Assembly (NCBI GenBank): GCA_964035545.1
Contig: OZ037771.1
Coordinates: 6,552,690 to 6,616,689, forward strand
Source: Bugula neritina
Taxonomy: Eukaryota; Bryozoa; Gymnolaemata; Cheilostomatida; Bugulidae
Direction: 5' to 3'
Length of the DNA: 64,000 bases
Position 1 is the stretch's first letter; each line of letters begins with the position of its first letter. The position numbers and the translations under genes are program-made. Positions 56,001-64,000 of the stretch are shown here, in pieces. The notes beneath the pieces were generated by a model. It saw nothing but the letters and a program-made list of their open reading frames with translations, had not been told where the DNA came from and did no database searches.

Positions 56001-56088
56001 TATCACAGATCTTTTCTTCTGTAGCTGGATTAAAATTTTCAAAGGTTTTGCCACTTTTCGAGTCAACCCATTGATTGTTGATGAAGAG
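50054..56088 (-). CDS. aldehyde dehydrogenase, class 1/2-like (5' exon missing)
   Basis: Twelve exons in transcript order: 56088-55984, 55862-55722, 55625-55499, 54759-54698, 54497-54369, 53701-53588, 53060-52961, 52208-52024, 51842-51678, 51204-51047, 50554-50480 and 50126-50054. They join in phase to 477 residues. Family members are about 500, so an N-terminal exon of some 20-30 residues is unseen. Landmarks: [14 protein letters not shown], the cofactor-site stretch ...[14 protein letters not shown] and [22 protein letters not shown], and ELGGKSP with the general-base Glu. The catalytic Cys lies in [18 protein letters not shown] and [16 protein letters not shown] close the sequence. The enzyme oxidises aldehydes with NAD(P)+, usually in the cytosol or mitochondrion. 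The usual Glu after FTGST is Ala here, and the stretch before the Cys is unusual. Close class assignment is uncertain. Confidence 0.85.
50588..50697. repeat. CAGCCAGCC/CGAT tandem tract
   Basis: Repeats of CAGCCAGCCCGATCAGC in the last-but-one ALDH intron, next to a SINE. Confidence 0.9.
50733..50892 (-). mobile_element. tRNA-derived SINE, partly deleted
   Basis: Fourth SINE copy. On the minus strand the body and 3' end match the other copies, but most of the segment between the leading GGAGCAGC and the B-box-like CATGGGTTCGG is missing. Confidence 0.6.
51525..51655. repeat. ~18-bp tandem repeat in ALDH intron
   Basis: Six to seven imperfect copies of TTACCAGGTGAGAGTGTA. The unit contains CAGGTGAG, a strong splice-donor-like string on the plus strand (antisense to the gene). 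Confidence 0.85.
54827..54937 (-). other. possible symmetric cassette exon inside ALDH
   Basis: A 111-bp open segment in the ALDH intron after GKTLSP, bounded by TTTTCAAG| and |GTGGTG. Its phases are 1-1, so it would add 37 charged, helix-prone residues ([19 protein letters not shown]...NLKKFTG) without a frameshift. The sequence is unlike any part of ALDH that I know. It may be an alternative exon, an exonised gene fragment or chance; the acceptor is weak because it is not CAG. Confidence 0.35.
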
Positions 56089-56792
56089 CTATAACATGAC
56101 ACAAGCTGCTTTACAGTAACAGAAAGATGGCATATGCTTCTTTACACTATAGTCACGTCCGATTTCAATTGCAATGAATTGGAGAATAGAAATATTGTAA
56201 ACTCTAGCATATAAATTAAATAACTCTATAATGGCAGCCGGAATAAGTGCTGACAAAACTATTTGCTGATATGCCTTATATTTTGTTTAGGTACTAATAA
56301 CTTGCAGATTAGAAAATGATGTTTATTACCAACATTTTTAGTCAGTAAATAGAAATTAATTTTAAGAAACCTACAGAGTGAAACAGTTCAAAACATTTTA
56401 TTTTGTTGAATTTGAAGCTGAAATATATTTATATATAATATAGCTTACACTATTCATATACCTTACTTCAAGCATAAAAATTACACATGAACTGAAAAAA
56501 ATAAAACCCTTTTATTTTTATATGTTGCAGCTTTAGAGAACAGAGTTTACTAGAAACCACAATATTCGTAAACCAACTCATAACAACAATGAGCTACACT
56601 GCAACTTTTTTCATTAAAAACATGGAAGTTGAGTAGACTAAAATCACTGGTATTAAGAGCTCATAAGATTTGTTCCACTCCAACGCTTTGAGAACCAAAA
56701 TATATACACAATGTTTTGAACAAGAAAATGGATATCTGTATCGGTGTTGTCCAAAAGCAGCTTTCTTTATATATATATATATATATATATTT

Positions 56793-56897
56793 TGTAAAAA
56801 TTTAAATCCACCAATATTGTACCCGAGGAATGCCGAAGAGGCATGAAACTATTAGTAGCGCAATAAAACATCTAATTAAATTGCTCTTTTCTTCAAT
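56793..56897 (+). repeat. upstream terminal direct repeat (pLTR) of the Penelope-like element
   Basis: Matches 59365-59469 with only a few differences, ending CTCTTTTCTTCAAT in both. Confidence 0.9.
56815..56865 (+). ncRNA. hammerhead ribozyme motif, probably inactive
   Basis: Stem II (ATGCC-GAAGA-GGCAT) and GAAA are intact, but the core reads CCGAGGA instead of CTGAGGA and stem I has a C-A mismatch. Loss of the conserved core U should abolish or greatly weaken self-cleavage. Confidence 0.7.
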
Positions 56898-57038
56898 AAT
56901 ATAATTGCTCATTATTATACACATAATAATTTGAGCACTTTTTCATCTGCTGTTTTTTAAAAAACTCACGCTACGACTATTATAAAAGCTTCTTATATAA
57001 GAAAAATAAGTTGAGCACTCTCGCAAACAGCTGACAAA

Positions 57039-59139
57039 ATGGAAGCAATCAATTGTAAATACTCAACACAGAACATCCCTATACCATCAAACGAGGATTA
57101 CATTGAGAAACTAATAAAAAAAACTCAACTCTTCTGCCGGCGATCAAGATGGAAAATGTTTTCCTTCCTAAACCCACAAATAACTAGCGAAAAGAAAAAA
57201 CATATGAAATTAACTCAACTAAACCAACACCTCAAATAAAAGAACTTGCTAATTTTGAGAAAAAATTAATCAATCTGATACGTAATGTGAAATTCAAACG
57301 GGATACAACTACTTTTCAAAGAAAACTCCAGCAAGACATCAGAAACAAAATTAAAAACTCAAATACTCTTTTAGTGCCATCCGATAAAACGAACAACTTT
57401 TACAAAATGGACACACACCTGTACAACAAAATGCTCCTAAACAGCATCACCAAGACATACAAAAAGGTAAGCCAACACACAATAGACAAAATCAAAACTA
57501 AAACAAACCTTATGGACAGAGTCACTACAACTAGTGAGCAAGAAGCTTTCTTTACACTAAAAGATCACAAAGACAATTTCACAAACAAATCAAGTTGCCG
57601 CCTTATAAATCCTTGCAAACCAGAGATAGGAAAGATTAGTAAACAGATATTAGATGGGATAAATAACAAAACTCTTACAAACACACACCTAAACCAATGG
57701 AAAAACACCACTGACGTAATAAAATGGTTTGAAGGAATCAACGACAAACACCAACACACATTTATTTCATTTGACGTCATAGACTTTTACCCTTCAATAT
57801 CACAAAGCCTACTTGAAAACGCTCTAACTTTTGCATCGAAATTTGACATAATCAGCAAAGATGAAACAGAAATAATTCTATATGCCAAAAAGTCACTACT
57901 TTTCAACTCTGGAAATGCATGGGGAAAACATAACTACAACCTTTTTGACGTAACAATGGGAGGGTACCACCGCGCTGAAACATGCGAGCTAGTTGGGGCG
58001 TACATTTTAAACCTAATAACACAAAAGCATGGCAAAAGCTTCGGCCTGTACAGGGATGATGGCTTAGGAGTTTTCGACAAAACACCAAAAGAAATAGAGA
58101 ACATAAAAAAGGATGTCTGCAAAATATTTTCTGAAAATGGATTAAAAATAACAATTGAAACAAATAAAAAAATTATCAACTTCTTAGACACCACGCTTAA
58201 CCTAAACAACAAAACCTACGCACCATACACTAAGCCAAACAGTTCTACTAAATATATTCATAGCAAATCCAACCACCCACCAAGCATAATCTCCAACCTA
58301 CCCTTGTCTGTTAACAAACGACTGTAGTCAATAATTTCTAATGAGAAAATTTTCACACAATCCACCTACAACCACCAAAACCTCATAAACCAAAGTGGCT
58401 AAAACCACCAACTACAATTCCTACCAAGAACACAAACAGACAACACACAGCAGAAATCCCGAAACTGAAAAAGAAAAGTTGTGTGGTACAATCCACCATA
58501 CAGCCAACATGTAACCACAAAAATTGCAAAAAACTTCTTTAAAATCGTGATTGAGGAATTTCCGAAACAACACCCACTCTATAAAATAATCAACAAAAAC
58601 AATATAAAAGGTAGCTACAACTGCATGCCAAACATAAAAGAAACCATAAATGCTCACAATAACAGAATTTTAGAGAAATAGAAGCAACAAAACAAAACCC
58701 CAGAAAAAACTGAAACTGCAGAGAAAAAGAAAGTTGTCCACTGAAAGGAAACTGTCAGGAGAGCAGAGTAATACACCAAGCAACTGTAGAAACCACCGAA
58801 AACGAACCTGCAACATACATTGGCCTAAGTGAAGGACCGTTCAAACTAAGATACGCAAACAACAAATCATCATTCAAAAACAAGGAAAAAGCAAATCAAA
58901 CAGAACTTAGCAAATACATCTGGCAACTAACTAGCAAAAATATTAAACATAGTTTAAGTTGGAAAATATTAAGAAAAGTGAAACCATACAACGCAATTAC
59001 CAAAAGGTGTAATTTATGCCTCTGGGAATGTTTCTTTATTTTATACAAACCCAACATGTGCACTTTAAACAAGCGAAACGAACTCTTATCAACCTGCCGA
59101 CACTCAAAAAAATTCTTACTGTGCAACCACAAAACCTAG
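57039..59139 (+). pseudogene. Penelope-like RT plus GIY-YIG endonuclease, frameshifted
   Basis: Pieces in order: 57039-57236 (IEKLIKKTQLFCRRSRWKM), then a frameshift into the frame ending at 58327, then 58481-58681 (WYNPPYSQHVTTKIA), then about 58742-59139. The second piece has the RT fingers (LKDHKDNFTNKSSCRLINP), motif A FDVIDFYPSI and motif C YRDDG. The last piece is a GIY-YIG-type nuclease (ATYIGLSEGPFKLRY, CNLC, CRHSKKFLL). At least two breaks (near 57220 and after 58327) prevent one continuous protein. The RT family would copy RNA primed at a nicked target. FYPSI and YRDDG differ from the DVxSLYTNVP pattern of classical Penelope; the clade is unassigned. Confidence 0.78.
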
Positions 59140-59364
59140 AAACTCTGTAGCCTATTTATATTTTATGTACTATAGTAAATAATATCCAAATACCTATAAA
59201 GTATAATCACCAAACAACAACTTCAAGCATCTGCTATAAATTGTGTTTTTACATCATGTGTTTATTTTATATATTTAAATACACTTGCAAACCTATATAA
59301 CAACAAAGCCACCGCTATGTTTGCATTACGTTCTACGTTATGTTTAGCATGTTGATTTTCTTAA

Positions 59365-59469
59365 TGTAAAGATTTAAATCCACCAATATTGTGCCTGAGG
59401 AGTGCCGAAGAGGCATGAAACTATTAGTAGCGCAATAAAACATCTAATTAAATTGCTCTTTTCTTCAAT
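59365..59469 (+). repeat. downstream terminal direct repeat (pLTR) of the Penelope-like element
   Basis: Second copy of the terminal repeat, followed at once by an (AT)n run. Confidence 0.9.
59387..59437 (+). ncRNA. hammerhead ribozyme, minimal type I, intact core
   Basis: Stem I pairs TATTGTGC (59387-59394) with GCGCAATA (59430-59437) over 8 bp including one G-U. The core CTGAGGA (59395-59401) is followed by stem II GTGCC-GAAGA-GGCAT, then GAAA. A very short stem III (ACT/AGT with a 3-nt loop) ends in GTA, so predicted cleavage is after 59429. Very short stem III is typical of Penelope-like hammerheads, which may act as dimers. Confidence 0.82.
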
Positions 59470-59524
59470 ATATATATATATATATATATAGTTTTTATTT
59501 TTATATTCAAAATTGTATCAATAC

Positions 59525-59620
<96 letters not shown>
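59470..59620. repeat. (AT)n microsatellites
   Basis: A short AT run directly follows the ribozyme repeat, and a 90-bp pure AT run occupies 59528-59618. Confidence 0.95.
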
Positions 59621-59621
<1 letters not shown>

Positions 59622-62600
59622 CGACTTTCTTTTGTTATGAATTTTTTGTGTTGTCAGTCATTTTTGCGTTTAGTTTAGCTTTTGCCTCACTTACTTTTCT
59701 GTTTCATTTTTTGTTATATAGTTAGCAAGAAAAGCTTCAATTTTGTATTTCTTTAAAAAAACATATAAACTTTATCTCCAAGAGTAAAAAACCTAAAACT
59801 CTTAAGTGGGTTATAATTTGTAAGTATTTATTTTTATATATTACTATGCATTTTCTTTGGATTTTTCTTACAGTATACTTTGTCATTATTTATATTTTTC
59901 TTTCTAGGTTACGATCCCTCTATAGCACTTTTAAATAAACCAGAATCAGCATCATAACCCTCTCAAATTGACCAATGATGTTGCTTGCATGATTACCTGT
60001 GGCTTATTCCATTTTTGCAGACATTTACATTAGTAACAGACACACCCCTTTTCCCTTTTCTACCACGTCAACTAGCAGCACGATTTTACACTACTACTAT
60101 CTTTTTCACAACTTCTCTTTATTCATATCTATATAATCAATAAAATGGAAAAACTCATGAAAATGAGAGTCAATTTCATAGCTGAAGTTGAAAATCGACC
60201 CAACATATGGAATTATCGGCTCAAAAGTTCATACAAAACAAAAAGTAAAAGAATTGGCTGAAGTAGCCAAAGTTGTTAACGTCCCCGAGATGTAATTTTC
60301 ATAGGGTCCAGTATTAGTACTATTACTTTGCAAATGTTGATGTGATTTCTTTTTTGTTAGTCAAAATTCATTAAACTTATAATTATGTGAAAATAATAAA
60401 ATTACTACAATTGAATTTTTTGCAGTTAAAACAGCAACAAAGAAGTGGCAGAATATTAATGCTTAATCTTTGAAAACAATTTGAAAATACTTAAAAACTA
60501 TTTTCTTTTGCTTGATCGATTGTGGATAGCTTCCTCAAATTTACCTTATGCATACAGTTGAACATAACGTTACCTTCAAATTTCATTCAAAGTTCAACTC
60601 TGAAAATGGAAACAGTGGTGTCTGAAATATTACTTTACTTTGATAAATAAAGGAGAAAACAAATAAAATGCTGCTTATTTTCAATACACTGTCAATTAGG
60701 CTAAAATCAGGAGGAACAGAAAATTTTTTGGGTTGCTTCGAATTAAACCCCTTAGTCCCGGAGGAGACAACATTCGTCATGTGCCAAAAATGTGGAGCGT
60801 AACCAGATAGATGTTAAACAGGGTGTTGCAATCGACCCAGTCACAGCCCCCATAGACGAGGTGTTACAAATATCTGAGGATGACGCTGTTTCTCCAGAGG
60901 AGGCACTGGAATTAACAGTGCAACTCCCCAGTAAACTAAATGTGGTTTTTACCAGAAGTGGTGGGCAAATTAAAAGTAGGAAATATTATGATTAGGTCCA
61001 CTAGTAAATGTTATCTTTAAATTTTAGATAATAAGAGAAACAAAAAATAGAGATACAGAATAGAAGGTTAAGAAAGAGAAGGAACAACAGTCTGTAGGGC
61101 AAGGGCATCTCACAGACATGGAAAACATAAATAAACCCACCAAGTCATATTTGGTAAAAAGGATGAAAAACAGATAATGGTCACTGCAATGATCGCCATT
61201 AGGGAGGACCAGCCAAAAATGATGTTGTACGGTAGTGTAGGCAAACAGCTGCATGCACTGTCAAGCAGAGGTCAACTGTCCTGTGTACCTTTGCTAAAGG
61301 CGCCACAAACATGATTATTGGGCTAAGGACTATCTGGACAACACTAGGTGTAAGTAGTATAAAAATGCCAATCACAACACTAAAAAAAGGTCTGCTGGCG
61401 CAACCCAAACATCAAGTGCACCTACGGGTCCCGAAATTGCCAAAGTAGCAAGAATTCACAGCATAAAAAACTATGGTTTTCCGAACAGTGTTGACGCAAC
61501 AAGACATATTTTAAAAATAAACATTAAAATTTCAAAGTGGATACAAAATCTCCTGACATTGTAAACAGGGAGTGTTTGTTGATGTAGTGTTTATGTTAAA
61601 ATACTACATAAACATTACATCAACTTGTTTGCTCTCAAAAGATTTGTTTTATCACTACATGTTCACCACATCATCTGATGCCATAAAAATCCAAACCTTA
61701 ATTTGAGCAGAATAGCTTCTTTATGTTTTTCGTTTATATTTCATGCTGCTGCTAACTAATTTATACGGGATAAATTATTGGTTTGTTTTAGGTTTCACAG
61801 TTGATATTCTATATTTCATATTCTAAGATTTATACTTTAATTATACAAATATTAGTATTTAAAGTAAAAAAGGGAAAATTTGGTAAATCATTCTTGAAAC
61901 ACCTTGCTACCAAAAATGGCTAGCAAAATCAAAAAAGCTATAAGCCAAAGACTCCAACAGTTTCAGAAATCGCTTCTATTACTCATCCCGGAAAGGTAAA
62001 GTCGACGAACTTCAATAGACAATCAATCTGGTAACAGAGCTTTACAGAAGTCCCCGAGTTTCAATGAAGTTTCCCAATAAATAGCAAAATAATAAAGTTT
62101 TCCATCTTATAAAGTTCACACAAAAGACTTATCAGCTGTTTATAAAAAATACTCTAACATCCAGACGTACTTGTTTATATTGATTAAACTAAGACTAGCA
62201 GGAATTAAGCTTAAGAGGTTTTCTAAATAGATTTGACTTCTGTGATAATGTAAAAATGTTGTCAAGGGCTATCAAACCGATATGGAGAGGCAAAATATAC
62301 TATATTTAGCTATAGCATCTGCTTTCGAATTATAATTTTGTTGTTGTCTCGAATGTGTGAAAATACAAAGTGTGAGAATACAAAAAAATCTTTTGCAGAT
62401 CTACCAAGACGCTATTGAAATTCCCACAAAGTACCACAAATGGCAAAAAATCAGGAAGCCTTACAACAATCAACTAATTACTAAATTGAAAAATATATGT
62501 AAGCAAAGCAAGGTTGGAGATACTCTATCAGCTATGCAAGTTGCTGGAAAATTTTGCATAGGGTAGCTGTCAGCATTTAAAAAGTGTAAACAGAATTTAA

Positions 62601-63160
62601 ACGAAGATCACTTAAAGGTGGTTGTCGAATTAGCTGAAAACTGCACTTGAAAAGACTTAGCAGAAACACAGTTATCCTATTACATTCGACAATCCATCAC
62701 TATCCATCCCACGGTTGCAATATTTTCGAAGCAAAGTGTCATTAAATAAGATTTTGTGGTTATAATTTCCCCAAACTTATGCATGACATTAGCTCCGTAA
62801 AAGCCTACGTAATTGTGTTGTGCAAACATGTGGAGTTTTCTACCTCAATATCAAGGAAGTCATTGTCTGGTTAGATGAGTGCTATACTCAGTACAAAAGC
62901 AAAATACCATTATAGAACATTTCTAAACAGCTAGACTGCAATTTAAAAATATTGAAATATATGCATGTTTACATGAAAAATCTGAGGCTTATGGGCAATC
63001 TGCTGCAAAAAAGTCGTCCGATGACAGTTCGATTAAAGGTAAACTTACTTACAGAATAGTTTCTAGATAGAAAATGGATTGAGTAGGGGACATTTCTATT
63101 ACAGCTCCTCTACAACCATTAATGACATTCGGGAGAGTAGTCAACCTTTATTTACTCCAC
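59621..63160. other. repeat-derived interval, mostly unassigned
   Basis: No intact gene. One possible gypsy pol tail is listed separately. Open frames such as 62357-62566 (plus) have no recognised domain. Some stretches (61020-61520) look like decayed coding sequence with many stops but could not be assigned. Confidence 0.45.
60792..60995 (+). pseudogene. possible C-terminal tail of a Ty3/gypsy polyprotein
   Basis: The frame begins VERNQIDVKQG, like the (H)VNxLKxYxERN segment after gypsy integrase. It runs through an acidic linker and ends with VVFTRSGGQIKSRKYYD and a stop, like the TRSGRxxKPP tail of gypsy pol. The upstream part (RHVPKM) is in another frame. No 3' LTR was recognised after it. 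Tentative. Confidence 0.35.
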
Positions 63161-63583
63161 TGTCACAAATTCTACTTTATAAACTGCTATAGTATATATC
63201 ACTCTCTTTTGTTATTTAGCTTACACTTATAGTTAGTATGGCACACAAGTCTATCGCAATTATTATTGCGCAATAGTTGTTTACATTCTTGGTTACTTTA
63301 TTGTGCTAATTAATAGTGCTTATTCCACACCGGTCATGCACAGTGTGGAATGTGGTAGTATTTTTTAGACATCAATTTAGTATAAAAGCAGATGCTTTAC
63401 TTGTAAAAGTCAGTTCATTTTCATAAGTTGATCTGCGTATATCTTGCTGGAGAAATCAAGTCTACTTATATTCACAACTCTATTTACTCTCAACTGGATT
63501 AGCAAGCTGTATGCTATTTGTCCATACACTTCTGACTGCCAGACTTTTCGAACTGGTCACACTGCTACCATAGTTTTGTGACA
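63161..63583 (+). repeat. 5' long terminal repeat
   Basis: 423 bp with perfect 8-bp terminal inverted repeats TGTCACAA...TTGTGACA, the TG...CA ends typical of LTRs. TATAAAA lies at 63381-63387. The 3' LTR is outside the window, so the boundaries are inferred from the inverted ends only. Confidence 0.65.
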
Positions 63584-63584
63584 G

Positions 63585-63602
63585 TTGGGGGCTGCTCTGG
63601 GA
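63585..63602 (+). promoter_or_regulatory. primer binding site-like sequence
   Basis: TTGGGGGCTGCTCTGGGA starts one base after the LTR end. The TGGGGGCT start resembles sites complementary to the 3' end of tRNA-Pro in other LTR elements. Confidence 0.5.
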
Positions 63603-63676
63603 AGTCTCAGTCACACACAGAGAAGTTATCAGCTACGTGAGCCTACACAGGATTAATTAGCAGTTGTTGAGACATC

Positions 63677-64000
63677 ATGGCGTTGTTGGAGAAAGTGACA
63701 GATTGGTAGAGGACTAGCTCGTAACATTTGTTGAAAAGAACCTACCCATTGTTGCTACACAAAAGGAAAAAGAAAAGGCACGAGAGGAGCGTAGATTAGA
63801 GCATGAGGCAGAAAAAAAAACCAGGCAAGAAAATGAAAAAGCCATAATGGAAATGAAAATAAAAGCTGATCAGCAGGCAATGGCACTCAAGGTTAAAGCT
63901 GACCAGGAGGTAGAAACGAGAAGACAACGACATGAATTAGATATGGAAAAGCTGAAAGCTGACACAAGTTTGGAGCACTCAAGACATGAGAGCACCAGGT
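63677..64000 (+). pseudogene. gag-like coiled-coil protein, broken and partial
   Basis: ATG at 63677 opens MALLEKVTDW and stops at once. A second frame from 63724 onward (FVEKNLPIVATQKEKEKARE..., rich in Glu, Lys and Arg) remains open to the window edge. Its long charged helix with KADQQAMALKVKADQE resembles the N-terminal coiled coil of invertebrate gypsy Gag. A frameshift plus a stop separates the two parts. Confidence 0.5.

Larger units (their letters stand above)
56793..59469 (+). mobile_element. Penelope-like retroelement, decayed
   Basis: A 2.7-kb unit is flanked by direct repeats of about 105 bp, each with a hammerhead-like ribozyme. Between them are a reverse transcriptase and a C-terminal GIY-YIG endonuclease. 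Direct terminal repeats with minimal hammerheads and an RT/GIY-YIG protein are known features of Penelope-like elements. (AT)n runs abut the outer sides of both repeats. The coding sequence is broken by frameshifts and stops. Confidence 0.8.
63161..64000 (+). mobile_element. LTR retrotransposon, 5' end, cut by window edge
   Basis: A 5' LTR, a primer binding site-like sequence and a coiled-coil gag start lie in order. The element continues past 64000, so its type (Ty3/gypsy is likely) and completeness cannot be told. Confidence 0.65.

Noticed and set aside
57565-58212. Minus-strand open frames over the Penelope-like RT
   Set aside because: Shadows of the plus-strand RT reading frame.
61020-61520. 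Decayed coding sequence
   Set aside because: Suggestive composition but stops in all frames and no motif that allows assignment.

Overview
This window is AT-rich metazoan nuclear DNA. Genes are split by many introns with GT-AG splice sites. Sperm and cilium genes and a chromatin regulator sit among transposons and many tandem repeats. There are no bacterial operons, ribosome binding sites or CRISPR arrays. An ISL2EU-type transposon, a Penelope-like element, tRNA-derived SINEs and a Ty3/gypsy-like element fit an invertebrate, most likely a marine lophotrochozoan such as a mollusc. That assignment is inference and the species is not determined. All exon models come from reading frames, splice-site consensus and phase agreement by eye; no alignment or transcript was available.

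Region 1 (about 1.34-10.63 kb) is one large, apparently complete DNA transposon. It has near-perfect terminal inverted repeats of about 1.07 kb. It carries two divergent genes: a four-exon SAP/SWIM/YqaJ-nuclease gene on the minus strand (610 aa) and a two-exon THAP-DDE transposase gene on the plus strand (478 aa). This pairing matches the ISL2EU superfamily. Region 2 (10.6-17.4 kb) is gene-poor, with dispersed repeats, an (ACGC)n tract and a SINE.

Region 3 (17.4-21.8 kb, minus) is a four-exon Tctex1-type dynein light chain gene (213 aa); two of its introns are almost wholly minisatellite. Region 4 (21.8-27.1 kb) is intergenic, with a SINE, degenerate trinucleotide tracts, a GC-richer island and a perfect-arm palindrome. 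Region 5 (27.1-42.6 kb, plus) is a 19-exon CRAMP1 (cramped) gene reconstructed in phase to 1047 aa. Its introns carry at least seven different tandem arrays, including a 3.1-kb array of a 19-bp unit that fills intron 10.

Region 6 (45.6-48.9 kb, plus) is a five-exon ODF3/CIMAP-type gene (255 aa). Region 7 (50.05-56.09 kb, minus) is a class 1/2 aldehyde dehydrogenase in twelve core exons plus a possible symmetric 111-bp cassette exon; the extreme N-terminus is not found. Region 8 (56.8-59.5 kb) is a decayed Penelope-like retroelement between direct repeats, each holding a hammerhead ribozyme motif. Only the downstream copy has an intact core. Region 9 (59.5-64 kb) has a possible gypsy pol tail and, at the right edge, the 5' LTR, primer binding site and broken gag of an LTR retrotransposon that runs off the window.

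The host genes are probably independent neighbours; two (Tctex1 and ODF3) relate to axonemes or sperm. The most striking local property is the growth of intronic tandem arrays, several starting at or containing splice-site-like sequence.
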